Counted from the stretch's first letter, positions 30,857-39,215 are shown. The stretch is 39,760 nucleotides of DNA from an uncultured Sutterella sp. (GCA_900544255.1 UQUM01000019.1:1-39760), one strand, 5' to 3'. Notes: a model not told the origin generated them from the sequence alone. Program-made: numbers and translations.

Positions 30857-32659
30857 ATGCGTACCGTTTACAGTGGCTTGGTTGATGAGAAGTACATCGG
30901 CCAGACCGTCACCCTCTATGGGTGGGCTCACCGTCGCCGTGACCACGGCGGCGTGATCTTCATCGACCTCCGCGACCGCGAAGGTCTGGTTCAGGTGGTG
31001 TGCGACCCCGACAATCCGCAGGTGTTCGCCACGGCCGACAAGGTGCGCAACGAATACTGCCTCAAGGTAGTGGGTCTCGTGCGCGCTCGTCCGGAAGGCA
31101 CCAAGAACGAAGCCCTCATTTCGGGCGGCGTCGAAGTGCTCTGCCGCGAGCTGACGATTCTCAACCCCTCCAAGCAGATTCCCTTCCAGTTGGACGACGA
31201 CACGGTGAGCGAATCCGCGCGTCTCACGTACCGCGTGCTCGATCTTCGCCGCGAATACATGCAGAAGAACCTCAAACTGCGCTTTAAGGTCACGCAGGCC
31301 GTGCGCCACTTCCTGGACGATCACGGCTTCATCGACATCGAAACGCCGGTTCTCACCAAGTCCACCCCGGAAGGCGCCCGCGACTACCTCGTACCGAGCC
31401 GCGTGCAGGACGGTCACTTCTTCGCGCTGCCGCAGTCGCCGCAGCTCTTTAAGCAGCTTTTGATGGTGGCGGGCTTTGACCGCTACTACCAGATCGTGAA
31501 GTGCTTCCGCGACGAAGACCTCCGTGCCGACCGTCAGCCCGAATTCACGCAGATCGATATCGAAACGAGCTTCCTCACCGAACTCGAAATCCGCGAACTC
31601 ATGGAAAACATGATTCGCTCCGTCTTCAAGAAGTGCCTCGACGTGGATCTGGTGGCCCCGGAAGCCCGCTTCCCCATCATGCCCTACGACGAAGCCATGG
31701 CGCGCTTCGGTTCGGATAAGCCCGACCTTCGCGTGAAGCTCGAGCTCGTGGAAGTCACGGATCTCGTGAAGGACTGCGAGTTCAAGGTCTTCTCCGGCGT
31801 GAAGGCGCTGCATAACGGCAAAGTGGTGGCCCTGAAGGTCCCCAACGCCTGCACGATGCCGCGCTCCGAAATCGACGCCTACACGGAATTCGTGAAGATC
31901 TACGGTGCCAAGGGCCTCGCCTACATCAAGGTGAACGACCGCGCCGCCGGCCGCGAAGGTCTGCAGAGCCCGATCGTCAAAAACATCTCCGACGAAATCC
32001 TCGAAGGCATTTTGAACGCCGTCGACGCGAAATCTGGCGACGTCGTCTTCTTCGGCGCCGACAAGGCGAAGATCGTTTACGACAGCCTGGGTGCCCTGCG
32101 TCTGAAGATCGGTCACAGCGAATTCGGCAAGAAGAACGGTCTCTTTGAAGACACTTGGAAGCCCCTCTGGGTGGTGGACTTCCCGATGTTCGAATACTCC
32201 GAAGAAGAAGGCCGCTGGATGTCGTGCCACCATCCGTTCACGATGCCGCACGACGAAGACGTGGACCGCCTCGAAACGGATCCGGAACACTGCCACGCCA
32301 AGGCTTACGACATGGTGTTGAACGGCTGGGAAATCGGCGGCGGCTCCATCCGTATTCACGACGAAAAGGTGCAGGAAAAGGTGTTCTCTGCCCTCAAAAT
32401 CGGTCCGGAAGAAGCGAAGATGAAGTTCGGCTTCTTGTTGGACGCTCTGCAGTTCGGTGCGCCTCCTCACGGCGGCCTCGCCTTCGGGCTTGATCGCATC
32501 GTCACGATGATGACGGGTGCGCCCTCCATCCGCGACGTGATCGCCTTCCCGAAGACGCAGCGTGCTCAGTGCCTCCTCACCGGTGCGCCGAGCCCCGTGG
32601 ACGAAAAACAGCTCCGCGAACTGCACATTCGTCTCCGCAACGAAGTGAAGAAGGACTGA
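30857..32659 (+). CDS. aspS: Aspartyl-tRNA synthetase
   Basis: AspRS charges tRNA-Asp (600 residues, bacterial type). An N-terminal OB-fold anticodon-binding domain (TVTLYGWAHRRRDHGGVIF), the class II motif 1 region (FLDDHGFIDIETPVLTKSTP), motif 2 (RYYQIVKCFRDEDLRADRQPEF), the GAD insertion domain (about residues 285-410) and motif 3 (GGLAFGLDRIVTMM) are all seen. The ATG at 30857 is chosen over an upstream in-frame ATG because GGAG lies 8 nt before it and MRTVYSGLVDEKYIGQTV fits the family start. It stands alone, followed by a hairpin pair and terminator. Confidence 0.98.
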   Translation: MRTVYSGLVDEKYIGQTVTLYGWAHRRRDHGGVIFIDLRDREGLVQVVCDPDNPQVFATADKVRNEYCLKVVGLVRARPEGTKNEALISGGVEVLCRELTILNPSKQIPFQLDDDTVSESARLTYRVLDLRREYMQKNLKLRFKVTQAVRHFLDDHGFIDIETPVLTKSTPEGARDYLVPSRVQDGHFFALPQSPQLFKQLLMVAGFDRYYQIVKCFRDEDLRADRQPEFTQIDIETSFLTELEIRELMENMIRSVFKKCLDVDLVAPEARFPIMPYDEAMARFGSDKPDLRVKLELVEVTDLVKDCEFKVFSGVKALHNGKVVALKVPNACTMPRSEIDAYTEFVKIYGAKGLAYIKVNDRAAGREGLQSPIVKNISDEILEGILNAVDAKSGDVVFFGADKAKIVYDSLGALRLKIGHSEFGKKNGLFEDTWKPLWVVDFPMFEYSEEEGRWMSCHHPFTMPHDEDVDRLETDPEHCHAKAYDMVLNGWEIGGGSIRIHDEKVQEKVFSALKIGPEEAKMKFGFLLDALQFGAPPHGGLAFGLDRIVTMMTGAPSIRDVIAFPKTQRAQCLLTGAPSPVDEKQLRELHIRLRNEVKKD

Positions 32660-32671
32660 TTCTTTACTTCA

Positions 32672-32736
32672 CCGAGCTTCTCCCCGTGAGAAGCTCGGCC
32701 GTCAAGCCCCGGCCCTCGCGTCGGGGTTTTCTTTTT
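32672..32736 (+). terminator. Double-hairpin terminator after aspS
   Basis: A perfect 11-bp stem CCGAGCTTCTC (32672-32682) with GAGAAGCTCGG (32688-32698), then a second stem CCCCG/CGGGG (32707-32711 with 32722-32726) followed by TTTTCTTTTT. The second supplies the terminator; the first may stabilise the mRNA end. Confidence 0.8.
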
Positions 32737-32747
32737 GTTTTTCCGTC

Positions 32748-33659
32748 ATGCTCTGCAATCTCTGCCCCCGCCGCTGCAACGCGGATCGCTCCACCCCCGC
32801 GGGACTCAAAAAAAGCATCTGCCGCGCCTCAGACACCGTCGAAGTCGCGCTTGTGAGCCTTCACCCTTGGGAAGAACCCATCATCAGCGGCAAAAACGGC
32901 GCCGGAACCGTTTTCTTTTCGCATTGCAATTTAAGGTGCTGCTTTTGCCAGAACCACGAGATTTCAACAGAAGGCAAAGGGTTCCCGGTGACGACGGCGC
33001 GCCTCACGGACATTTTCTTGGAACAACAGGCCCGCGGTGCATCTTGCATGGAACTCGTCACGCCGGGGCACTACACCGATGCAATCATCGACGCTCTCAC
33101 CGCCGCCAAAACCCGAGGACTCACGATTCCCGTCGCCTGGAACAGCAACGGGTATGAAAACCCCGAGAGCCTTCGGCGCCTCACGGGACTCGTCGACATT
33201 TTCATGCCCGATCTGAAGTACTTTGATTCCTCGCTCGGGGAAAAGTATTCGGGCGTCCCGCACTACTTTGAGTTCGCTTCTGAAGCGATCCGCACGATGT
33301 TTGCCATGACGGGCCCCGCCGTTATCGGTGATGACGGGCTTTTGAAAAAGGGGCTCGTCGTGCGTCACCTCGTGCTCCCGTGGCAGTGGAAAGACTCCTG
33401 CCGCGCGATCGACTGGCTGTGGGAAACATTCGGCGACGCCGTTTACGTGTCCGTCATGAACCAATATATGCCGCTTTACAAAGCGTGCCGGCACCCCGAA
33501 ATCAACCGCAAACTCACAACGCTCGAATACCAGAAGGTGCTGCGGCACATTCGTGCCTTGGGCATGACGAAGGTCTTCCGGCAGGTAGGAACCACGAGTT
33601 TGGCGAAATTCATTCCGCACTTTGACGGGAGCGGCGTTAGGGCGACCTCTGCTTATTAG
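32748..33659 (+). CDS. Radical SAM protein, PflX/PFL-activase-like
   Basis: A 303-residue radical SAM enzyme. The cluster motif is CNLRCCFC: Cys60, Cys64 and Cys67 give the CX3CX2C needed to bind the [4Fe-4S] cluster, and N-terminal cysteines (CNLCPRRC, SICRA) may hold a second metal or cluster. The layout matches the COG1313/PflX group, annotated as putative pyruvate formate-lyase activating enzymes, but without a formate-lyase partner nearby. Its substrate is unknown. The glycyl-radical activation role is only suggested by the family name. It begins 12 bp after the aspS terminator and is probably transcribed on its own. Confidence 0.85.
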   Translation: MLCNLCPRRCNADRSTPAGLKKSICRASDTVEVALVSLHPWEEPIISGKNGAGTVFFSHCNLRCCFCQNHEISTEGKGFPVTTARLTDIFLEQQARGASCMELVTPGHYTDAIIDALTAAKTRGLTIPVAWNSNGYENPESLRRLTGLVDIFMPDLKYFDSSLGEKYSGVPHYFEFASEAIRTMFAMTGPAVIGDDGLLKKGLVVRHLVLPWQWKDSCRAIDWLWETFGDAVYVSVMNQYMPLYKACRHPEINRKLTTLEYQKVLRHIRALGMTKVFRQVGTTSLAKFIPHFDGSGVRATSAY

Positions 33660-33780
33660 GGGTTTGCGTTTTGTAAAGTTCGACTCTTGCGTTTTGCTAA
33701 TTAGCTTCAAAAACAACGAGGGGCATTAGCCTCCCAACATCTCCGTATTCCATTAGCAACAATTCGACCTTTTCTCTATT

Positions 33781-33872
33781 TCTAATGGTTTTCGAATGAT
33801 CTCTAATGGTTTCAAATGGTAGATAATGGTTTCTAATGTCTTTCTAATGCAATCTGATGGGAAAGCTAATGA
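33781..33872 (+). repeat. Phased AATGG-like repeat array before the fic gene
   Basis: The core AATG recurs at 33784, 33795, 33805, 33815, 33825, 33835, 33846 and 33868, with GATGG at 33856, giving steps of 10-12 bp, close to one DNA helical turn. Most units read TCTAATGGTTT or a near variant. The array runs directly into the fic start codon, and CTAAT motifs in both orientations (GCTAATTAGC near 33698, CATTAGC near 33724 and 33751) extend upstream. It is likely an operator array or a bent-DNA element. Confidence 0.6.
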
Positions 33873-34927
33873 AACTCTGTCTCAACGAAAAATCTTTCGT
33901 CTTCACGGACGAAATTGTCCGGGCGCTGTTGGAAATCGAAGAATTCAAAGGCGGTTGGAAAGCCTACGGCAATCTCGCTCCGGAACGTCTCACTGAGCTT
34001 CAGCGTATCGCCACCATTGAAAGTATCGCTTCTTCCACGCGTATCGAAGGCTCGCGGCTGACGGACGCTGAAGTAGCCCGCATCATGGCAGGATTGTCCT
34101 CACAATCTTTTCGTTCCCGTGATGAACAGGAGGTCGCCGGCTATGCTCTGCTGATGAATGAAATTTTCGATTCTTGGGAGGAAATGCCCTTGACCGAAAA
34201 CATCATCAAACAGATGCACAGCATTCTGATGCGTGTAAGCGACAAAGACGAACGCCACCGAGGTCAGTACAAAACGGTTGAAAACAACGTGGCCGCCTTT
34301 GATAAGAGCGGCCAACAAATCGGCATTGTTTTCGAAACCGCCAGCGCTTTTGAGACACCGCAATGCATGGAACAGTTGGTTGATTGGATCAACCTGCGGC
34401 TTGAAGAAAAAAAACTGCCGGCCCCCGTCATCATCGGCATGTTCATCGTTGCCTTTCTGGCTATTCATCCATTCCAAGACGGCAACAGCCGCTTGTCCCG
34501 TGCACTGACAATTTTGCTGCTGTTGCGTTCCGGATACGTCTACGTCCCCTACAGCTCGCTTGAAAGCATTATCGAGACTACCAAACAGTCCTATTACATT
34601 GCACTCAGAACCACGCAAAAAACGCTGCAGACCGCGGAACCCAACTGGAATGTCTGGCTCACCTACTTTCTGCAGTCGCTCGTAAAACAGGTTCGTCATC
34701 TGAAAACCAAAATTGAAAATGAGCATCTGCTGAAGTCCATGCCGGAAACTTCATTACGGATCATTGAACAAATTCGTACACACGGCTCATTGAGTATTAC
34801 GGAAGCTGAATCTCTGCTCAAAATTAATAAATTCACCCTGCGAGACCACTTCAAACGTTTGACGGCAGAAGGTCATCTTCTGAAAACAGGTAACGGCCGT
34901 GCCACTCGATACATTCTGAAAATTTAG
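33869..34927 (+). CDS. Fic family protein with C-terminal winged helix
   Basis: Fic enzymes transfer AMP (or other nucleotide groups) onto target proteins. The 352-residue protein has an N-terminal helical region with the inhibitory motif SSTRIEG (Glu60) that blocks ATP in class II Fic proteins, then the core motif HPFQDGNSRLSR with catalytic His200. A DNA-binding-like winged helix (TLRDHFKRLTAEGHLLKTGN) ends the protein, seen in the Fic/DUF4172 group. Both the catalytic and inhibitory residues are intact, so it would be self-inhibited at rest. The ATG at 33869 has GGGA 6 nt upstream; an ATG at 33857 is in frame and also possible. No separate antitoxin gene is present. The repeat array overlapping the start suggests autoregulation by the winged helix. 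Confidence 0.9.
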   Translation: MKLCLNEKSFVFTDEIVRALLEIEEFKGGWKAYGNLAPERLTELQRIATIESIASSTRIEGSRLTDAEVARIMAGLSSQSFRSRDEQEVAGYALLMNEIFDSWEEMPLTENIIKQMHSILMRVSDKDERHRGQYKTVENNVAAFDKSGQQIGIVFETASAFETPQCMEQLVDWINLRLEEKKLPAPVIIGMFIVAFLAIHPFQDGNSRLSRALTILLLLRSGYVYVPYSSLESIIETTKQSYYIALRTTQKTLQTAEPNWNVWLTYFLQSLVKQVRHLKTKIENEHLLKSMPETSLRIIEQIRTHGSLSITEAESLLKINKFTLRDHFKRLTAEGHLLKTGNGRATRYILKI

Positions 34928-35024
34928 AACCTTCTGAAAAACCGCCGAGACTGCTGAAATTTCGCTTTCTCCGTCCCGGCTTCTATACTTCGGTCATGAC
35001 TAACCGGTACGGATACGCATCGCT

Positions 35025-35408
35025 ATGGCTCTTACGACGACAAAACAGCGCAAAGAGATCGGCGAACGCCTCAGAGTCGAGCGCGAGCGCCTCACCTACA
35101 CCACGCTTCAGATTGCCCAACTGATCGGAGTTCCCGAGTCGGTTTACCTTACGTACGAAACGGGTGAAGCCGATCCCGGCATCTTCTGCATGCCGCGTCT
35201 CTCCGCCTGCGGGTTTGACGTGCAGTTCATCATCACCGGCGAACGCTTAAAGCCGGTGCCCGAAGAAAACGAACTCCTGCAGCGCTTCCGCGAACTGTCC
35301 TTAAAAGGCAAAAGCTCCATCTTCATGACGTTGGACGCCTTGGAACGTCTGGCTCCCAACCTCAAAAAGACGCTGAAGGACAAGTGGCGCAACAACTTCG
35401 GGGAATGA
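35025..35408 (+). CDS. XRE-family helix-turn-helix regulator
   Basis: A 127-residue transcription factor. The N-terminal domain (about residues 8-70) is a Cro/C1-type helix-turn-helix: IGERLRVERERLTYTTLQIA followed by QLIGVPESVYLTYETGEADP, then PRLSACGFDVQFIITGE as the usual end of this XRE subgroup. The C-terminal helix (residues 80-125) is probably the dimerisation part. Targets are unknown. It lies 98 bp after the fic gene on the same strand, and the ribosome binding site is weak. A terminator follows directly. Confidence 0.85.
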   Translation: MALTTTKQRKEIGERLRVERERLTYTTLQIAQLIGVPESVYLTYETGEADPGIFCMPRLSACGFDVQFIITGERLKPVPEENELLQRFRELSLKGKSSIFMTLDALERLAPNLKKTLKDKWRNNFGE

Positions 35409-35425
35409 TCCTCCCGAAAACCACT

Positions 35426-35456
35426 GAGGCCGCAATACACGGCCTCGTTTGTTTTT
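35426..35456 (+). terminator. Terminator after the XRE gene
   Basis: GAGGCCG (35426-35432) and CGGCCTC (35440-35446) form a 7-bp stem followed by GTTTGTTTTT. Confidence 0.75.
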
Positions 35457-35964
35457 AGGGTTGGGGTTTATCGGCATCCTTCGATTCAACCGGTGCCGCC
35501 GGACCATCAGGCTCCGTTTTTCCCACTTTCGCCGGATGCGACGTCCAATGACGGCGCCGACGGAGTTTTCTCACCGGTGCCGCATCCTCTGCAGCCGGTT
35601 GATCAGATTCCGCAGGCGTCGCTTCAGCAGTCGGCGTCGGTTGATTTTCTGCCGGCTGCGCAGCAGGCGTCACAATCCCTGCGGCATTTTTCGCCGCTTC
35701 CGTCACGGTCTTCACGACGTCAATCATGGATTGGACGAGCTCTTTTGCGTCTTTCATCCACGCGTCCATCTTCCCCGTCAAAGCCCCCACGACGGCCTTC
35801 ACGTCCTTGGGGCTCACGACGTAAGCCGTCAAGAGCGCGATAAGACACACCGCGGCCATTGCCAACACCGCCGCCACCGCAAACGCCAAGACGCTTGCCG
35901 CCGCCATCGCCACCACACACAAAACGAGCGCCTTCACGACGCGCACCAACCAACCGTCCGCCAT
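35455..35964 (-). CDS. Two-helix membrane protein, candidate fez-operon component
   Basis: A 169-residue protein with two adjacent membrane helices at the N-terminus (residues about 8-50: KALVLCVVAMAAASVLAFAV and VLAMAAVCLIALLTAYVV), an amphipathic helix (about 55-95: DVKAVVGALTGKMDAWMKDA and following) and a long disordered, Pro/Ala/Glu-rich tail with a basic cluster RKLRRRRHW. The ATG at 35964 is supported by GGAGG 6 nt upstream. It is the last gene of the run, 85 bp past the HMA-like protein's stop. The layout (membrane hairpin followed by amphipathic helix) recalls proteins that sit on small vesicles, but I do not recognise a family. A role with the metal pump is inferred only from position. 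Confidence 0.65.
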   Translation of the reverse strand: MADGWLVRVVKALVLCVVAMAAASVLAFAVAAVLAMAAVCLIALLTAYVVSPKDVKAVVGALTGKMDAWMKDAKELVQSMIDVVKTVTEAAKNAAGIVTPAAQPAENQPTPTAEATPAESDQPAAEDAAPVRKLRRRRHWTSHPAKVGKTEPDGPAAPVESKDADKPQP

Positions 35965-36049
35965 AAAAAACCTCCGCACCGAGCGAAATTGCCGAAAAGG
36001 GCATTTTCGCACGACGCGGAGGTTGTCACGGCGTCAGATCAGCCGGGAA

Positions 36050-36676
36050 TCAGAGCACGGTTCGATGCTGATAGAGATGCAGCAGCGCCATCGCGGCAAA
36101 GACCCACCCCATCGAAGCGTGAGCAGAGCCCCGCAACGCAAGAAGCGCCACGCTCCCCACGCCCGCCGCCAACATCAGGCGGTTCTGCGTCACGCGACGG
36201 CGCCGCGCCGCATTTTTCTGATCGGGTGCAATCCAAGGGGCGAGCACATCAAGCCCCGCGTCGGTATAAACCTTGGCGTTCGCGATCGCAGAGGCCGCGA
36301 GTTCCTTACCCGCGGCTTTCCCTTCGGCAATCTTTGCTGCGACGGGAGAGCACGGTTGAGCCGCTTCATTCGTTTCGTCCGCGTCTTCCGCAGAAGCTTC
36401 CGCCGTCGTTTCCCCAAGGGCATCCCCCGGAATAAACGCCGCCCAGAAGGAGAGGTACCCTAAGAGGTCTTCTTCGGTGAGTGCGTGACGATCCCAGGTG
36501 AGAAGAAGACTCCCCACCTCGGGGTTGATCGTGCAGCCCGTGATGCCCGAAGCCGACGTCACCGTTTCCACGATGAGTTTCTCCGTGTCCGCATCAATCC
36601 CCTTTAACCCCGGATGCCGCAGGCGAAGGCGCCCCGGCACATAAGAACGGATGTACTGCTTCACTTCGTCCAACAT
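36050..36676 (-). CDS. HMA-like domain protein, FezC-like
   Basis: A 208-residue protein. The N-terminal ~75 residues (MLDEVKQYIRSYVPGRLRLR, then DTEKLIVETVTSASGITGC and GSLLLTWD) form a heavy-metal-associated-type fold in which the metal-binding CxxC is replaced by an Arg-rich turn (PGRLRLRH). A variable, acidic middle follows, then a C-terminal membrane-associated part (LMLAAGVGSVALLALRGSAH ... GWVFAAMALLHLYQ). In known ferrosome operons a third gene, fezC, encodes an HMA-type protein next to the P1B ATPase, and this fits its place. The ATG at 36676 is 2 bp from the ATPase stop, with GGAGG overlapping that gene's end, so the two are coupled. The longer reading into the ATPase gene is rejected. 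Confidence 0.75.
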   Translation of the reverse strand: MLDEVKQYIRSYVPGRLRLRHPGLKGIDADTEKLIVETVTSASGITGCTINPEVGSLLLTWDRHALTEEDLLGYLSFWAAFIPGDALGETTAEASAEDADETNEAAQPCSPVAAKIAEGKAAGKELAASAIANAKVYTDAGLDVLAPWIAPDQKNAARRRRVTQNRLMLAAGVGSVALLALRGSAHASMGWVFAAMALLHLYQHRTVL

Positions 36677-36678
36677 GA

Positions 36679-39045
36679 TTACGCCTCCTCTTCTGCGGCA
36701 ATCAACTGTTCCGCGGCCGCGTCGCCGTTCGTCGTCTGAGCCGGAGCCGTCAAAAGCCCCAGCGCCTGCGAGATCCACCCCTTCGGGTTCGTTCTTTCAC
36801 CGGTGGGCGAACGCATGGCGTTCAAACACACGCCGATCGTCGTGAGGTTGTGCAGCACCGCCCCCAAAGCCGGCGTGAGAACGCCGAAGAGTCCGCCTGC
36901 CATAAAGCCCGTGTTGAGCCCCACGGAAACGGTGAAGTTCTCTTTGATGCGGCGCATCGTCGCGCGACCCAGGTCGATCGCCATCGGCAGATCGGCAAGG
37001 TTGTTGTTCGTCAACACCACGTCCGCCACTTCCTGCGCGATGTCGCTCCCTTCCTTCAAGGTGGCGCCGACGTCGGCGCTCGACAACGCGGGGCTGTCGT
37101 TCACGCCGTCGCCGATCATGAGAACCTTGCAGCCTTCTTTCTTCAGCGCCAAAACGTGGCTTGCCTTATCGGTGGGCAGCACCTGCGCCCGGAATTCCGT
37201 AATGCCCAGCTGATCCGCCACATTCTTTGCGGTGCGTGTGTCATCCCCGGTGAGCATGACGATGCGCTTGATGCCGCGCTTTTTGAGTTCGCAGATAACG
37301 TCCTTCGCTTCCGGACGCAGCGGATCAACAATACCGAGAATACCGATCAACTTGCCGCCCTGCGCCATGTAAAGCACGGATTTCCCTTCGGCGGCGAGAC
37401 GCTCCACATGCGGCAACCCCGCCGTCACATCCACCCTCTCGTCTTCTTCCACGAAGTGACGCGAACCGATGATGACCTTCTGACCGTCCACCGACGAGCA
37501 GATGCCGTGCGCCACGACATACTTCACTTCCGCATCGTGTTCTTCGTTGTAGTGGTTCACGCCCTGCGCTTGCGCCGCGCGCACCACGGCCCGCGACACG
37601 GGGTGCGGGAAGTGTTCTTCGAGGCACGCCGCCAGCCCCAGAATTTCTTTTTCGTCGCGTTCGGCGTCAAGCGACACCACGTCGGACAACTGCGGCGACG
37701 CCTGCGTGAGCGTTCCCGTCTTATCGAGCACCACGGTGTCGACTTCCGCCAAGGCTTCGAGGTAACGACCGCCCTTCACAAGCACACCGCTCTTTGTGCC
37801 CTGCTTCATGGCGGTCAAGATCGCCAAGGGCGTTGCAAGACGCAGCGCGCAGGAGTAGTCCACCATCAGGACGGCCGCGGTACGCGCGAGGCTTCTCGTG
37901 CAGAGGAACACCAACCCCGCCAGCGCGAAGTTAAAGGGCACGATGGCGTCGGCCAAATGTTCCGCCTTCCCCTGAATGCCGGCTTTACTCTTTTCAGAGG
38001 TTTCAATAAATTTGACGATCTGGTTCAGACGCGTGCCGTCCCCCATCTTCGTCGCCTGAATGTCGATTTCGCCGTCTTCGACGACCGTCCCCGCAAACAC
38101 GGTCCCGCCCGATTCGCGGTGCACCGGCAGGGGTTCCCCGGTCATCGTCGCCTGGTTTACTGCGGCGTTCCCTGCCACCACTTTGCCGTCCACCGGGATG
38201 GTGTTCCCCGTACGAACGACGATGACGTCTTCGGTCGTGATGTCTTTCAAGGCCTTTTCGATGACGGCGTCGCCCTGACGCACCCAAACGCGATCAACCT
38301 TAAGGGCCAACTGATCCGCGAGGCTCGCCAAGGACTTCTTTCGCGTGTAACGCTCGAGCATTTCGCCCATGCCGAGAAGCAGAATCACCAACCCCGCAGT
38401 CTTAAAGTCGCGCAGCAAAAGCGACACGCCGATCGCGGACGCGTCCAATACTTCGACGTTGAGTTTTCCCTTAAAGAGGTTCTTCACCCCGCGGAAGAAG
38501 TAGGGAATGGCTCCGAGGAAAACGTTCGCGGTGTTGATCAACATCGGCAACACCGGACGCAGCACCAACCAACGCGCCAAGGGCGAGAAATCCAAGTCGG
38601 CAGCTTCGTCCTTTGCCGCGAGCGCCGTTTCGCTCATGAAGGGACGCTTCACGGTGTCAACGACCGGCATTCCGGCCACCGCGCGCTTCATCAGATCAGA
38701 AACCCCCTTCACGATCGCCGTCGTCCGGTTTTCGACGACGTCGGTTTCCTCTAAGAGTTCCTCGCGCAGGGTGACTTTCTTCGTCGCAACCTTCACCGCC
38801 TTTTTGCGCTTCAAAATGACGGGCTTCGTTTCCAGTCCCGCCAAGTAACGGATGAGCGCGGTCTTTGCGTCTTCATGCGCGTAGGTAACGAGTACGCTCC
38901 CCGTCAAGGCATTCACCTTGACGCTCGTGATGCCGTCGATCGCGCCTACCGCGGCGGCGATCTCCCGTCCCGTCGCGGCACTCATCACATTGTCCGTGCG
39001 CCAGCGCATGCGGCGGCCGACGCTGTGAGCAAGATAAAACTTCAT
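36679..39045 (-). CDS. P1B-type ATPase with SCA motif, FezB-like
   Basis: A 788-residue metal P-type ATPase with the standard parts: actuator MTGEPLPV, phosphorylation site DKTGTLTQ (Asp441), an HP motif (FPHPVS) and GDGVNDSPALSSADVG. The sixth-helix metal motif is DYSCALRLATP (Ser398-Cys399-Ala400), not the CPC, SPC or CPH of better-known groups. The N-terminal HMA-like domain has no CxxC but an Arg cluster, SVGRRMRWRTD. These two traits mark the P1B-6 group, whose FezB members are needed to form iron-filled ferrosomes in Desulfovibrio magneticus and Clostridioides difficile. About eight membrane helices are predicted. It is the second gene of the operon, 170 bp after the FezA-like gene. Iron as substrate is inferred. 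Confidence 0.85.
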   Translation of the reverse strand: MKFYLAHSVGRRMRWRTDNVMSAATGREIAAAVGAIDGITSVKVNALTGSVLVTYAHEDAKTALIRYLAGLETKPVILKRKKAVKVATKKVTLREELLEETDVVENRTTAIVKGVSDLMKRAVAGMPVVDTVKRPFMSETALAAKDEAADLDFSPLARWLVLRPVLPMLINTANVFLGAIPYFFRGVKNLFKGKLNVEVLDASAIGVSLLLRDFKTAGLVILLLGMGEMLERYTRKKSLASLADQLALKVDRVWVRQGDAVIEKALKDITTEDVIVVRTGNTIPVDGKVVAGNAAVNQATMTGEPLPVHRESGGTVFAGTVVEDGEIDIQATKMGDGTRLNQIVKFIETSEKSKAGIQGKAEHLADAIVPFNFALAGLVFLCTRSLARTAAVLMVDYSCALRLATPLAILTAMKQGTKSGVLVKGGRYLEALAEVDTVVLDKTGTLTQASPQLSDVVSLDAERDEKEILGLAACLEEHFPHPVSRAVVRAAQAQGVNHYNEEHDAEVKYVVAHGICSSVDGQKVIIGSRHFVEEDERVDVTAGLPHVERLAAEGKSVLYMAQGGKLIGILGIVDPLRPEAKDVICELKKRGIKRIVMLTGDDTRTAKNVADQLGITEFRAQVLPTDKASHVLALKKEGCKVLMIGDGVNDSPALSSADVGATLKEGSDIAQEVADVVLTNNNLADLPMAIDLGRATMRRIKENFTVSVGLNTGFMAGGLFGVLTPALGAVLHNLTTIGVCLNAMRSPTGERTNPKGWISQALGLLTAPAQTTNGDAAAEQLIAAEEEA

Positions 39046-39090
39046 AGCTCTTTTGTTTGTGTTTATTCAGGCTGATTGAATGGTCTTGCG

Positions 39091-39128
39091 TCGAAACGAA
39101 TGGAATTTTTATTTGAGAATCGTTTCGA
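39091..39128 (-). promoter_or_regulatory. Inverted repeat upstream of the fezB-like gene
   Basis: TCGAAACGA (39091-39099) and TCGTTTCGA (39120-39128) are a perfect 9-bp inverted repeat spaced by 20 bp, with centres 29 bp apart, about three helical turns. The spacer is AT-rich (AATTTTTATTTGAGAA). The plus-strand TGAGAATCGTTTCG shows partial likeness to a Fur half-site. An operator or internal promoter control site for the ATPase gene is possible. Confidence 0.4.
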
Positions 39129-39149
39129 TTTCATTTTCTCCATAAGCGA

Positions 39150-39193
39150 GAAAGCCCTGCACCGCCTGTTTTGACGCAGGCAGCCGGGCTTTC
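39150..39193 (-). other. Hairpin between the fezA-like and fezB-like genes
   Basis: An 8-bp stem GAAAGCCC/GGGCTTTC (39150-39157 with 39186-39193) holds an inner GCCTG/CAGGC stem (39164-39168 with 39177-39181). No T run follows on the minus strand, so it is not a normal terminator; mRNA processing or stability seems more likely. Confidence 0.45.
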
Positions 39194-39215
39194 AGGCTTT
39201 ATCGGAAAGAAGTAA

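Noticed and set aside
30836..32626. 596-codon open frame on the minus strand opposite aspS
   Set aside because: It mirrors a certain aspS gene in GC-rich sequence; its translation is His/Val/Phe-rich with no family likeness.
33781..33872. CRISPR array before the fic gene
   Set aside because: Units are about 10 bp with no spacers; a CRISPR needs repeats of 20 bp or more separated by unique spacers.
36050..36778. Longer start for the HMA-like protein (reading into the ATPase gene)
   Set aside because: The extra 34 residues are low-complexity shadow sequence; the ATG at 36676 has a GGAGG site.
36850..38754. 634-codon open frame on the plus strand opposite the P1B ATPase gene
   Set aside because: It is a codon-bias shadow of the ATPase; it has no recognisable domain.
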